Of a stretch of 64,000 nt of DNA, positions 45,153-59,330 are shown piece after piece; position 1 is the first letter of the stretch; every line of letters begins with the position of its first letter. A program made the translations under genes and the position numbers. Below the pieces are notes generated by a model. That model was not told the origin of the DNA. It did no database searches and saw only the letters and a list, made by a program, of their open reading frames with translations. The stretch is from Sycobia sp. Sy_11 (taxonomy: Eukaryota > Arthropoda > Insecta > Hymenoptera > Epichrysomallidae): contig JACCIC010000140.1 in NCBI GenBank assembly GCA_018907035.1, forward strand, positions 69,501 through 133,500. Reading direction: 5' to 3'.

Positions 45153-48100
45153 CCCTGGTAGAAATGTAACAATTTTCAATAGGTTGAAAAGTAGTTACTA
45201 GATATTAAAAATAAAATAAACTATCATGGCTTAAAACTAGGCAAATCTTAGAATGAAAAATTTGAACATTGTTTATAAAATTGAAAAATAGGTAGAAACT
45301 AGGGCGAAGCTGGAAGCTTGTTTCTCGCTAGTAAATGAACATTTTCATTCGGATTTAAGTTTCAATTACTACAATCGAAAAAATAAATATTTATACAATA
45401 TTATAGTATTATATGGTTTATAGAATAAAAACAATACCATACGATACGTAAATAATTTGAAAAAATTATAAAAAAATAATTAAGTTTGTTTCGAGAATGA
45501 GCCTTTTCAATATCAGAAATTTCACCTGGTTTCGCATTAACTCTTATGAGAGATCCGCCGGAAATGAGATTTATTTCATTAATAACCCTCTCAGAAAATA
45601 AAGGATCCTACTCATAAATGCGACGCATACTGATTATTTCCTAAATATTTTATTGATATCTTGAAAGTTAAGTATCAATGGTAATTTTGAGGAGATATTT
45701 AATTACAAAAGCGATCGTATCGTACGTTGCCGGAAGTACAATGTCTGCCGTACAGACGAGCTGACAGACGACGTTCGACGATGCGACGCGCGCGTAATTT
45801 AAAATAGCATGAGGTATATGAATTATTATAACAAAAATAAAAAAACAACAACACATAAAAATACTTCAAATGTTAAGAAAGGGAATTTAGTTTCAAATAA
45901 ATAACCATATTAATTCAAAATCTTAGTTAGAACATTCAAATTTAAAGAATAGAAAAGCTTTTTATTATTCAGAATGGAACTCTAAAGATTCTTCACGATA
46001 CTTTCTTTGATCGTTATGATTTGGTTTTCATCAACACTGATTTCGCATTTTTCAATTTCTACGAAGTAGATTCATATACAATTCGATAAATAAATTAAAT
46101 TTAGAAGATAAAGAGTTGCGACATTAGAATACTGTTACATCAATTGACAGTTAGCTTTGGCTGCTCAGACAGCATACGCACACACATTAGAACGTTCCAA
46201 CAAATAACTAATTTATTTCAAAATAATTTTCACTGCTTAAATTATGACAACATTACTGATGAAAGCCTTCAAAAATATTATGTTTTGTTATCTTATACCT
46301 GTTTCTCTATTATATTGGTAAATAATTAAAGATATTATTTTATTTATTTATAAAATAAATAATTTTATAAATAATATAATTTTTTTGTGTTTTTAACTTT
46401 TTTAAAATTTATGTGAAGTTGAGTTTATACGGAACTTTAATTTACGCAGAGTGCACACACGGCATGTCTGATGACTGGAGACTCCCGCAAGTGACAAAAA
46501 ATTACCTTGGTTAATATATAAGCTCGATTAAGACTTGTGTACATATATATAACATTATATGCGAATGCGTAAACTATTGTCGATGCGTTTAATATGTATT
46601 ATATATGCATAAGTAATAATAGCCTGCGTATAAATATGAATTCAATATTCAAAATTAGAAACTCAATATCCCTGGTAGAAATTTAACAATTTTTAATAGG
46701 CTGAAAGTAGTTACTAGGTAGTAAAAATAGAATCAATCATTGTGGCTAGAAACAAGGTAAATCTTAGAATGCAATATGTGAACGTTGTCAATAAAATTAA
46801 GAAAAAGGTAGAAACTAGGTTTAAAAACTAGTTAAAAACTAGGTAGAAACTAGGTAAAAACTAGGTTGTTTTTAACATTGTTTCCGGTTAGTAAATGAGT
46901 AATTTATTTAACAATCAATATTTATATAATATTATAACATTATGTTATTGATTTAATAAAAGAAAGATCGTAAGTTATGGAAATTAATAATTTTAAAAAA
47001 TTACAAAGTAATAATAAAGTCTGCTTGTTAAAAATCATGCTGAGTTCATAACTATAATTCGTAACTTGATTTTATGGAGAGTGTCCATACGGCATGTCTG
47101 ATGACTTTCCATTTCCGCAAGTGGTAAAACATTATCTTGGTTAGTATATAAGCCCGATTATAACTTCCCATAAGTATAACATATATTGTATACGAATGTG
47201 TAAACTATTGTCAATGCGTTGTATATGTATTTAGATGTATAAGTTATATAGAACCAACGTACTTATAAGTTACTTCAAAATTTTCGAAATGAACTTGATA
47301 AACATTTATAATTAATTCATTAAAATAATACTTAAAGTCAATGAATTTATATAAGAAATCATAATAACGATATCAATTTTTTAGCTAGGTTATGTGTTAT
47401 ACCTCGCTTAACCTTGTTTTAAGACAAAGTTTAGTCATAACCACACACACGCGCGCACGCGCGCGATATTCCATAACCAAAATATTAATTGCCCATTAAC
47501 TAGGGAATAACTAGATGAAAAGGAATAAAAACAACCTATTTTCTATTTTTAAAAATAATTTCAGTTTCAATAGGTAAAATATACCTAGTTACAAGGTACC
47601 TTTAACTGGATACGTAAAATATATTTACTCAAACTAACTATTATAGCTACTAAATACCGAAAAAATAGCTTCAAAAATGTAACTATAAATCGGACGGAAT
47701 GACCGTAAAAAACGTTACATGTTTTCCTATTTACTACCGAACAAATATACCTTGTTACTAGGTATCTTCATTTGAAAATACCTTGTTTATACCTTAAAAA
47801 TAGAATGCATTTCTACCAGGGTATAAATTTACAATTTAATCATTAAAGTACTTATCAAAACCAATGAATTGATATAATAATACATAATAATGATGTTAGT
47901 TTTTTAGCTAGGCTATATATTATACCTAATTAACCTTGTTTTAAGATAAATTTGAATCATAACCAAAAATACATTGATACGTAACTAACTATTATGGGTC
48001 TTAAATATCTAAAAAATAGGTTGAGAAAATGTATCTAGAAATCGACCATAATGACAGGAAAAATCTAATGTAATAAAAAAATATATAATATAGTATAATA

Positions 48101-48223
48101 ATATAATTGCTTAACGTTACATGTTAAGCTAATTACTACCGAAGTTAAATATCTTATTACTAGATTTATTCATAATGAAATACCTTGTTTATAGCTTAAA
48201 AATGTTTAGCACTTCGACCAGGG
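45153..48223 (-). mobile_element. Older family A element (A3 outer), split by a younger A copy
   Basis: Starts CCCTGGTAGAAATG and ends TTCGACCAGGG, flanked by TG on both sides. It is interrupted at 46669/47822 by a complete A copy; without the insert it would be about 1.9 kb. Its sequence defines a diverged subfamily (marker AGGGCGAAGCTGGAAGCTTG) shared with the copy at 63677 and the relic at 53085-56823. Confidence 0.8.
46670..47821 (-). mobile_element. Family A element nested in A3 (A3 inner)
   Basis: A 1152-bp A copy with ends CCCTGGTAGAAAT and ATTTCTACCAGGG, flanked by TAT on each side. It has an internal deletion relative to A5 after GTCTGCTTG. Confidence 0.85.
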
Positions 48224-48745
48224 TGAATATAGTAAATTTATTGATTATAATTCTATCGCTTTTTAACGAATTTTAATTACTTAACAGTGGCAGATTGTCT
48301 GGGAATATATTCTGTACAATCTAATTAGTATAAATATTGTTATTCAACTAAACCTTTATCCAATCGACATATATTGTCTGAACATAATTTGCACAATTAA
48401 TTATGATTTTCCTGAAAGTGCCATGTTTACCAATGCGTATTCAGAAGAAATATCCGGTTAATTTTAAGTGCATTCCCTATACATGCAATTTATTAGATTT
48501 CGATTTGATTTTATTTTTGAGTTTTATTATTTAAGACTATAAACTGCGAATTATGTGTATTATATTATGCCGATTATAAGTTATACGTATGTCGTGTGAT
48601 TGGCTGGTGAAATGTTTTTTTTTTTACGATATGCACTATATTTTTATGTTCTATTTCAAATGCATATAGACAATGCGTAAGGGGTCAGATTATATTTTAT
48701 TACCTATTCTCTGGAGCGTCGATAGCAAAATGTACTCATAACTTT

Positions 48746-48805
<60 letters not shown>

Positions 48806-49951
48806 CGCACATATATATTGCGAATTTCGCGCTAACTGTATTTATAGATTTTACTGCTTGATTAATATTGATGGGATTCAATACAAAGTACTTGGTACGA
48901 GAGTTTCGCCGAAGGCATGTAGAAAATGCGTCCACTTCCTTCAAAGCAAGCGAAACATCGTCACATCGGCCCAACGATGTCAATAAATAGTGTATTTCGA
49001 TTGTTCATTCACCGAAATCTGTTTTGTTTGTTTGTTTGTCTGTCTGTCTGTCTGTCTGTTTGTTTGTTTGTTTGTTTGTTTTAGGGTAAAATCCAAAGAA
49101 TCGCACCTTTTAGAACGAAATAGTAGCTGAAATATATAGTGAGAACGAACAAAATTGTATAGTAAAACGTTCTCAACCGCGCGGTATAAAGAAAGGCTCA
49201 TCAAAAATATATCGAAGATTATTCCATACTCTTATATATTTATCTGATTGTTCTGAACATCTTGAATTGCAAAAGATAAAAGAAAAACAAGTATTAAGAA
49301 ATAACCTTTTAATACTGTATACTAACTATATAATACAGACCATAATTACAAAATTTAGTTTGATTTCAAATGCGCGATGTCGCAACTAGTTAAATTAACT
49401 CACAACCAATTGAAAAGTTGAACGCGTTAACAGCGGATGTCGACGATGATCTATATACAAAAGTAGTCAAACAATATATGCAGTTAATTTTGTCAGACGA
49501 TATAAATTGAGAAAAATAATTTCTAACAGCATGCGCCAGCGACGGCCGATACTGGAAATTCATATATGATAATAAGATTTTTTCTCCTGTTATTAAACAT
49601 CGCTGTATCTACACTTGCTCCAAAATATTTGTCAAACATTCCAAGAAAGCTGACGCGTGCGAGACAAGACGAAAGGAAATAAGGTAAAGAAGATTATGGA
49701 AGGTCTTTACTATAACGGTGTTTTCTTCGATTGCCTTAGCCGCACCAGTTCTTCTCGAACAGTGTTTATAAGGACGAATATAAGGAGTATTATATTATCT
49801 GCAAGTTATGCGCAATTTGCGCGACGCCCCCCTTCCCCATTAGAAATGCTAAATATCCTTAAGCCATAAACAAGGTAGCTCGTTACGAAGAAATTTTGAA
49901 ACGTGGTAGGTATTTTATATTCAGCAGTAACTAGAAATATATATATATATA
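48224..49951. other. Non-coding DNA
   Basis: (TA)n at 48750-48800 and a tetranucleotide tract (TTTG)n-(TCTG)n-(TTTG)n at 49023-49080. No gene recognised. Confidence 0.5.
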
Positions 49952-51359
49952 TCTTGGTAGAAATGCATTCTATTTTTAAGGTATAAACAAGGTATTTTCA
50001 AATGAAGCTACCTAGTAACAAGGTATATTTGTTCGGTAGTAAATAGGAAAACATGTAACGTTTTTTACGGTCATTCCGGCCGATTTATAGTTACATTTTA
50101 GAAGCTATTTTTTTAGGTATTTAATAGCGATAATAGTTAGTTTGGAGTAAATATATTTTACGTTTCCAATAAAGTTACCTTGAAACTAGGTATATTTTAC
50201 CTATTGAAACTGAAATTATTTTTAAAAATAGAAAATAGGTTGTTTTTATTCCTTTTCATCTAGTTATTCCCTAGTTAATGGGCAATTAATATTTTCGTTA
50301 TGCAATATCGTGTGTGCGCTTGTGTGTGTGTGGTTATGATTAAACTTTATCTTAACACAAGGTTAAGCAAGGTATAACCTATAACTTAGCTAAAAAATTG
50401 ATATCGTTATTATCCTTTCTTATATAAATTCATTGACTTTAATCATTATTTTCATCAATTAATTATAAATGTTTATCAAGCTCATTTCGAAAATTTTGAA
50501 GTAACTTATAAGTACGTTGGTTCTATATACCTTATCCATCTAAATACATATACAACGCATTGACAATAGCTTACACATTCGTATACAATATATGTTATAC
50601 TTATGTGAAGTCGTAATCGGGCTTATATACTAACCAAGATAATGTTTTACCACTTGCGGGTATGGCAAACCATCAGATATGCCATATGAACACTCTCCAT
50701 AAATTCAAGTTACGAATTATATTTATGAATTCAGCATGATTTTTAATTTAAAAAATTTATTTTATTTTATAAAATTTCAAAAATGATAAATGATATTATT
50801 TATTTTATATTTATATTATTTATTTTATAAATAAATAGGATAGAATTACTAACTAACAAGCAATAATTGAAGCCGGTATAAAACATCAAAGAATAGGATT
50901 TTTTAATTAATTGCTTCATGCGAAATTCTAGATATTAAATAATTAAAGGAAAATATTTCCACAACTAATTTATTACGTATAATTTTTAAGATGACAAAAT
51001 CGAACGAAAAGCAGACTTTAATAATTTAAAAAAATTATAAAGTAATGATAGTTTCCGTATCTTATGGTTTTTCTTTTATTAAATCAACAACATAATGTTA
51101 TAATATTATATAAATATTAATTGTTAAATAAATTTAAAATAAATTTAATAAAGGTTAAAAACAACCTAGTTTCTACCTAGTTTCTACCTAGTTCTTAACT
51201 AGTTTTTAAACCTAGTTTCTACCTTTTTCTTAATTTTATTGACAACGTTCACATTTTGCATTCTAAGATTTACCTTGTTTCTAGCCACAATGATTGATTC
51301 TATTTTTACTACCTAGTAACTACTTTCCAGCCTATTAAAAATTATTAGATTTCTACCAG

Positions 51360-51361
<2 letters not shown>
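49952..51361 (+). mobile_element. Family A element, copy A4
   Basis: A 1410-bp copy in the same orientation as A1, inserted within a (TA)n tract; left end TCTTGGTAGAAAT, right end ATTTCTACCAGGG, TA on both sides. Confidence 0.87.
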
Positions 51362-51420
<59 letters not shown>

Positions 51421-51712
51421 CGTCTTCTCCGGCCGTTTACATTTTCTAAACCTATTTTTTTAGGTATTTAACGCTCATATACTAAAATTGCTATCGCGTA
51501 AATGTATGTTTATGGTTGTGTGGTTACAATTTACCGTGAAACAAAAGTTGAAACTATATAGGTATAAGATGTAAACTACAAAAAGAATAAATATAATTGT
51601 AATGGGGATTCTTAGATAAACTGATTCACGCCGATCATTATTTTAATTAGTAAATTGTAAATTCATATAGAGTTCCTAATTTGAATGTTGATTTCATTAT
51701 TACGCAAGCTAT

Positions 51713-51775
<63 letters not shown>

Positions 51776-52433
51776 TACCCATTTTAAACGAATCGAAAAT
51801 AGGTACTCATTCGCATACATGTTTATAAAGTTTTCATCGAGCCTATATACTGACCAAGGTAATTTTCAATCTCGCTTGCGGGAGCGGCCGGTCGCAATAA
51901 CACATGCAGCACGCGCGTGTATGTGTTCGCAAAGGAACATTTCTCCTTTAGAGGATCTTCGTCTATATTATGCGGATAAGAGGTAAATGTCGGGATTGAA
52001 TGAATATAATACGCTCTTTTTGAGTACACGCGCGATGGGGAAAAAGCCCCGAAGACGTTAAAAGAAAAGCTCCAATAATTAAATCCCATTGTTGAAGCCG
52101 AATGGCTCGTTCATATTATTCCACAAAAGAGCGACGATGAAAAATTGACACAGTCGAGCGATCAGTTATAGGGAGGGGTGCGATTACGGCAGAAGCGGCG
52201 CGACGGATGCGAATCGATCGATTATCCGTACAAAATTGCCCTCAGCAATCTCGAAGTTGCTCTCGAGAGCTGCGCCCCCCCTCTCCCCCGCGACTGCCGA
52301 CCGCTCCACGCTCCAACCGCGAGGACGCTTAACAATTGAGGATCGACCAGCAATCACTGGTACGTGATAGATGCATACCTGCAGCCGCTGGGGCCAGTTC
52401 TCACGCATATGCATCCAAACTCATAACGCTCTA

Positions 52434-52493
<60 letters not shown>

Positions 52494-52694
52494 CCACGCT
52501 GCTTCGCTTATATGATGTCACTGAAAAGTGAGGACTGTTCATATATCAAACTTTCGACGTGAACTCAAACAAGTCGAGAATTTAAAAAATAATAATTTAT
52601 TTTCTGAATAAATGATCAATGTAAATAATATAAGAAATAATCAATACGCGGCTGATTTGTGAAAGTGATCCTTCCATCTTTTGAGAGTGTTATT
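51362..52694. other. Non-coding DNA
   Basis: (TA)n at 51362-51417 (the right half of the tract split by A4), 51716-51768 and 52435-52492. Short GC-richer patch at 52190-52400. No gene recognised. Confidence 0.5.
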
Positions 52695-53080
52695 ATTGAA
52701 TTTTACATATTCTGGTGTGGAATTTTGGGAAGTAAAATATATGAGCAATACTTTATAAAATGAACTTATATTGAACACAATATGAGGAAGGAGCGTCAGA
52801 AGACTAACTAATTGTTTCCAAAGATCAAGAGTTCTGAACCCCTGCATTAATATAGAAAATTTAATCTAAAACTCCAGACATTTAAACAATAATCACCTAA
52901 GCCTTGGTTACGCAGAACTATGAAAATGAGTCAAGATGGCGGCGGTAAGCAAACATCTTCGACGCACATTATTACAGGAGTGACTACGCAGACCGTAATG
53001 AAACCGATCGAAGTCAATTTACAATCCTATAAGTGATTTTGGCTCATTGTTTCTAAGTGGCTTTTGATACATTATTCACA
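52695..53080. repeat. Dispersed repeat C, copy 2
   Basis: Direct-orientation partner of 34452-34860. It lies directly against the old A relic that begins near 53085. Confidence 0.8.
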
Positions 53081-53377
53081 CAAAATAAATCTCATTTCTG
53101 ATGAGTTTCCCGTAAGAGTTAATGCTAAACCACGTTAAAGTCCTGATACTTAAAAGACCCATTTTCAAAGCCAGAGATTATGATTCTTTTGTAATTCTTT
53201 CAAACTATTAGTTTGCGCCTCTTATGGTTTTTTTCTTTTATTCAATAAAGAACATATGATATTATATAATATTGTATAAATATTAATTTTTTCGACAGCG
53301 GCAGTTAATACTTAAATTCGATTTAAATTATTCGGTTACTGGCCAGAAACAACGTTCCAACTGCACACCCGCATATA

Positions 53378-54558
53378 CCCGTGTAGAAATTCATTCTCGA
53401 ATCTAACTAGTATCGGGTTAGTTTTCCTTATTAAATGTTCGGATTCAGAAGGGAAATCTAGTCTGATCCTAATAGCGTTTGTCCCACTTTTAATAGCTTT
53501 TCATATAGGGAACGAGCTTAGATTTTGGTAGGTATAACAAGTTAGAAACTAGACACAATCTAGTCAGAAATCTAGAAATTAAGACGATAATAAATTATTC
53601 TAATTTTGTTTCCTCGATTGAGTGAATAATTTTTTGACTCTTTAATATTTATTTATTTAAAATAAAAAAATATATTTACGTATTTAGGTGACGCATACCA
53701 TTTAATTAGCATTCATAAATTATTTTCTATATGACTATTACGTATTACGATTTACGATAACAATTAATAATTATTAACATATTTTTTATATACTAATTAT
53801 TGTAAATTTTAATATTAAACACCTCCACTGATCGTATAAATTATTTCACTTCGATGAAAAAAAATCCGACCTCCGATCAGTATCGAGAACCCACGACCGT
53901 ACGATTCGCAAGCTAATACATTTATTCACTAAGCTAAAACGCAATATGCGATTACTATACTATACTTTGCATATAACCGTACAGCACTTAAGATGATAAA
54001 ATAATTTTATAAACACTAGAGAAAACATGCATAGTAAATCAATTTTTTAAATTCTTTCCCATGTTGGAAAGTTATGCGGGTGTTTCTATATAATTTTTGT
54101 ACGCATAAGGTCTTGACTAGAAAAGACATCGTTCTATCCAATATTAGAAAAGGTTGAGGAAATCTAACTAGAATGAAAACAGAAAACCTAACCATTTCCT
54201 TAATTCTCCTACTTGGCAGATTCCGCCTAGAAAGACGCCATTCTTTCCAAAATAGGGAGAAGTTAAGGAATTCTAGCTAAAACCAAGATAGAAATCCTAA
54301 TCATTTCCTTAAGTTTTCTGCTTGTAAAATGTTTATTATAGAAACGTACACATCTATATTTCTTTCACAAATTAATAAAAGATAATGAAAACTGAATAAA
54401 GTAGAGAAAGTAATAATTAATATAAGACGATTATTAGATGAACGAAGGGAAATCTAACTCGGATCTGACGAGATTTACCTACATGAGGAAATCATTAGTA
54501 ATACTGACTAGGATCTATCCCCAACTAGGGATACATTTCGAATATATTTCTGCACCGG
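53378..54558 (+). mobile_element. Family B element, copy B1 (full length)
   Basis: A 1181-bp element with ends CCCGTGTAGAAAT and ATTTCTGCACCGG and TA on both sides. Contains CTAG-rich subterminal repeats, a tRNA-like segment at 53865-53940 and no long ORF. Inserted in the old A relic. Confidence 0.87.
53865..53940 (-). repeat. tRNA-derived segment inside B1
   Basis: Diverged version of the segment at 37617-37697 (shared CCGACCT, ATTCGCAAGCTAA, TTATTCACTA). Its promoter boxes are degraded. Confidence 0.55.
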
Positions 54559-54564
54559 TAGTTT

Positions 54565-55964
54565 CCTTGGTAGAAATGTAACAATTTTTAATAGGCTGAA
54601 AAGTAGTTACTAGGTAGTAAAAATAGAATCAATCATTGTGGCTAGAAACAAGGTAAATCATCGAATGCAAAATGAGAACGTTGTCAATAAAATTAAAAAA
54701 AAGGTAGAAACTAGGTTTAAAAACTAGTTAAAAACTAGGTAGAAACTAGGTAGAAACTAGGTTGTTTTTAACCTTGTTGCCGGTTAGTAAATGAGCAATT
54801 TATTTCATAATTAATATTTATATAATATTATAGCATTATGTTGTTGATTTAATAAAAGAAAAATCATAATATATCGAAACTAATAATTTAAAAAAATTAC
54901 AAAGTAATAATAAAGTCTGCTTTTGGTCCGATTTTGTAATTTTAAAAATGATACGTAAGAAATTACTTTTGGAAATATTTTTCTTCTATTATTTAATATC
55001 TAGAATTTCGCATGAAGCAATTAATTAAAAAATGATGCTATTCTTTGATGTCTTATAGCCGGCTTCAATTATTGGTTGTTATAGTTAGTAATGATATCCT
55101 ATTTATTTATAAAATAAATAATATCATTTGAAATTTTTGAAATTTTATAAAATAAAATTAATTTTTTTAATTAAAAATCATGCTGAGTTCATAATTATAA
55201 TTCTTAATTTGAATTTATGAAGTGTTCGTACGGCATATCTGATGATTTGCCATACCCACAAGTGGTAAAACATTATCTTGGTTAGTATATAAGCCCGATT
55301 ATAACTTCCCATAAGTATAACATATATTGTATACGAATGTGTAAGCTATTGTCAATGCGTTGTATATGCATTTAGATGTATAAGGTATATAGAATCAACG
55401 TACTTACAAGTTACTTCAAAATTTTCGAAATTAACTTGATAAACATTTATAATTAATTCGTAAAATAGTGATTAAAGTCAATGAATTGATATAAGAAAGC
55501 ATAATAATGATATCAATTTTTTAGCTAGGTTATGTGTTATACCTCGGTTAACCTTGTTTTAAGATAAAGTTTAGTCATAACTACACACACGCGCGCGCGC
55601 GCGCGCGATATTCCAGAATCCAAATATTAATTGCCCATTAACTAGGGAATAACTAGATGAAAAGGAATAAAAACAACCTATTTTCTATTTTTAAAAATAA
55701 TTTCAGTTTCAATAGGTAAAATATACCTAGTTTCAAGGTAACTTTATTAGAAACGTAAAATATATTTACTCCAAACTAACTATTATAGCTATTAAATACC
55801 GAAAAAATAGCTTGAAAAAATGTAACTATAAATCGGCCGGAATGACCGTAAAAAACGTTACATGTTTTCCTATTTACTACCGAACAAATATACCTTGTTA
55901 CTAGGTAGCTTCATTTGAAAATACCTTGTTCATACCTTAAAAATAGAATGCATTTCTACCAGAG
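54565..55964 (-). mobile_element. Family A element, copy A5 (full length)
   Basis: A 1400-bp copy; left end CCTTGGTAGAAAT, right end ATTTCTACCAGAG; flanked by TT on both sides. It lies six bases to the right of B1, within the same old A relic. Confidence 0.87.
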
Positions 55965-56823
55965 TTCTATCTCTTTCTTAATTTTATTGACAGTCTTCTT
56001 ACTTTTTATCCAAAGCTTCGCCTACTTCCTCCACTGAGCGAAAGAAAATATTAGCATTGACTTGAGTAACTTTGGTAAAATATTCCTCGAACTCTCCACT
56101 TTGGTGTTCCATTACAGGAAGGGGGGCGTTTGAAGACGCTGTTTTAACGCTCGCTTAAAATACGATATATATAAATGTCACTATTTAATAACCGGCTCTC
56201 TTTCATCTTGTTACTCTATTTCATTTATTATTATATTTACTTATGCAAAACAAATCGTAGATCGTATATACTATTATATTATTTACTTAAAACAAAATTC
56301 TGAACAAATTTGTCATTAAAAATATTATTTGTTTGATTTTAATAGATAATTTATTGTTTCAATATTTTATGCTCAACCTTTTAAAATGTAACATTCGTAT
56401 GATCTAGATATAACAAACTTATATCATAAATTAAGTTTATTGTTCCCCTCTTTATTTTATTATCAACTGTAAAAGATATCATAAAAAATCTATAAATAGT
56501 ATATTTGCATAAATTTACACGCGCATCGTTATTTAAAGTTATGCCTACTTAAAACTTACATAAAATCAACGTTGCTTAATGCAAGTGAGTATATTGTCAG
56601 CAGTACGCAGTACTGTTAAAATTACGCCACTTATCCTAACGTTGATTTTACGCGACTTCGGTTACCGAAGTACACTTGTAGAATCTACTTGACTTTTAAG
56701 TTACCGTATCTAACGTTCTCTTGTAGTGTAGCCATGATAGTTGATTTTATGTTTTATATCTATATAGTAACTATACTTACGTTCAAATACATTGAAAAAT
56801 GTATCGTTAAATTTCTACCAGGG

Positions 56824-57446
56824 CCAATTCGGCGGAAACGCCCGAATTTGCGGAGGAACACAAATTATTTTCATCCTGATAAAACGCTCCTGATCAAAGA
56901 TCGTAACTTTTGTACGCACCGGTACGCGTATTCTTAGCCGAAAACTCGCCAAAAACTATGCACATTATAGTATTATCAGAGTCATCGCATTCGTCAGGCT
57001 TCACCTACGAATTCTTCTCTGTTCCGAAACGGAAGAGGGCCATGAAATGATAACGTACCTCGTAATATACTGCAACACAACGTATTACATCTATCACAAA
57101 AATGTTAATAGGATATTTAGTTTTACAGAACTTCTATATAATAATGTTTTGAAAATCGAGTTGAAAATGTACGTTGTTCGATTATATATACACGGTCTTT
57201 CCGAAATAACTGATAAACGTATCACGACGGGATTGAGAAGAAAAAGTTATGTGTAAATTCGAATCAATTTTCGACTATTGCGAATAGTTTTTGCGCTATG
57301 CGCAGTGCCTATCAGCGAATTGGGCTGCACAGATCTCGGCCAGCGCTTGTGGGCCTGGAAAAGGAGGCACGAGACAGAGCTAATGACGAAGAAAAAAAAA
57401 CAAAATGGTGGCATCTGTCGACGAGAGCCTAACTAATACGCACGCC
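56824..57446. other. Non-coding DNA
   Basis: Mixed-composition sequence with only short ORFs; nothing recognised. Confidence 0.5.
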
Positions 57447-58645
57447 TGCTGGTAGAAATGCATTCTATTTGTAAGGTATAACCAAGGAATTTTCGAATGA
57501 AGATACCTAGTAACAGGGTATATTTGTTCGGCAGTAAATAGGAAAACATGTAACGTTTTTTACGGTCATTCCGTCCGATTTATAGTTACATTTTTAAACC
57601 TATTTTTTTGTTACTTAAGACCCGTAACAGTTAGTCTCGAATCAATGTATTTTTGATTATAATTAAACTTTATCTTAAAACAAGGTTAAGCGAGGTATAA
57701 CACATAAACTAGCTAAAAAAAATTGATATCGTAATTATATGCTTTCTTATATAAATTGATTGACTTTAATCATTATTTTAATTAATTAATTATACATGTT
57801 GATCAAGTTCATTTTGAAAATTTTGAAGTAACTTATAAGTAAGTTGGTTCTATATACCTTATACATCTACATACATATACAACGCATTGAGAATAGCTTA
57901 CACATTCGTATACAATATATGTTAGACTTATGTGAAGTCGTAATCGGGTTCGTATACTAACCAAGATAATGTTTTACCACTTGCGGGAATGCCAAATCAT
58001 CAGATATGCCGTATGAACACTCTCCATAAATTCAAGTTACGAATTATATTTATGAATTCAGCATGATTTTTAATTTAAAAATTAATTATATTTTATAAAA
58101 TTTCAAAAATTATAAATGATATTATTTATTTTATATTTATATTATTTATTTTATAAATAAATAGGATAGAATTACTAACTAACAAGCAATAATTGAAGCC
58201 GGTATAAAACATCAAAGAATAAGGTTTTTTAATTAATTGCTTCATGCGAAATTTTAGATATTAAATAATTAAAGGAAAATATTTCCACAACTAATTTATT
58301 ACGTATAATTTTTAAGATGACAAAATCGAACGAAAAGCAGACTTTAATAATTTAAAAAAATTATAAAGTAATGATAGTTTCCGTATCTTATGATTTTTCT
58401 TTTATTAAATCAACAACATAATGTTATAATATTATATAAATATTAATTGTCAAATAAATTACTCATTTACTAACCAGAAACAAGGTTCAAAACAACCTAA
58501 TTCTATCTTTTTCTTAATTTTATTGACAACGTTTACATTTTGCATTCTAAGATTTACCTTGTTTCTAGCCATAATGATTGATTCTATTTTTACTACCTAG
58601 TAACTACTTTCCAGCCCATTAAAAATTGTTAGATTTCTACCAGAG
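57447..58645 (+). mobile_element. Family A element, copy A6
   Basis: A 1199-bp copy in A1 orientation; left end TGCTGGTAGAAAT (two substitutions), right end ATTTCTACCAGAG, flanked by CC on both sides. Lacks the CTAGTTTCTAC tandem units and part of the left interior. Confidence 0.83.
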
Positions 58646-58838
58646 CCAATACTATGGTTATAAAAATCGATCTTTTTTTGACACCACTTCTCAAGACTTT
58701 CTATCATTTGGAACGTCTCGCTATCCAATGTTTGTTGACAAACGGAGGGGCATATGCCAGCCCCCCTCCCGTTTGTATCATCTCTCATTGACAGATCCCA
58801 CCATTTTGTTTTTCTTTCTTCGCCAATAGATCTATCTA
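58646..58838. other. Spacer between A6 and B2
   Basis: 193 bp, no recognisable feature. Confidence 0.5.
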
Positions 58839-59283
58839 CCCGTTTAGAAATATCCCTAGTTCGGGCTAGATCCTAGTCAGTATTACAGATGATTTCCTCA
58901 TGTAGGTAAATCTCGCCAGATCCGAGTTTGATTTCCTACGGTCATCTAATAATCGTGTTATATTAATTATTACTTTCTCATTTTATTCAGATTTGCTTAT
59001 CTTTTATTAGTGTTAGAAAGAAATACGTGTTTTCACTAGTCAAAATTTTACAAGTAGAAAACTTAAGGAAATGATCAGGCTTTCTATCTTGGATCTAGTC
59101 AGAATTCCTTAACTTCTTCCTATTTTGGAAAGAATGGCGTCTTTCTAGGCGGAATCTGCCAAGTAGGAGAATTAAGGAAATGGTTAGACTTTCTATTTTG
59201 ATCTAATTAGATTTTCTCAACTTTTTGTAATATTGGAAAGAACGACGTTTTTCTAGTCAAGACCTTATGAGTACGAAAATTAG

Positions 59284-59330
<47 letters not shown>

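Larger units (their letters stand above)
53085..56823 (+). mobile_element. Old family A relic, split by B1 and A5
   Basis: The left piece (53085-53377) matches the reverse complement of A3 outer (AAATAAATCTCATTT, TAAGAGTTAATGC). The right piece resumes at 55965 (CTATCTCTTTCTTAATTTTA) and ends at 56823 with AGCCATGATAGTTGATTTTA and ATTTCTACCAGGG. Removing the two inserts restores TAGTTTCTATC, matching TAGTTTCTACC in A3 outer. The left end is truncated; 56040-56690 has no clear match. Confidence 0.7.

Noticed and set aside
38375..58645. CRISPR or satellite array from repeated CCCTGGTAG words
   Set aside because: The words are terminal inverted repeats of elements over 1 kb long, with no short regular spacing.
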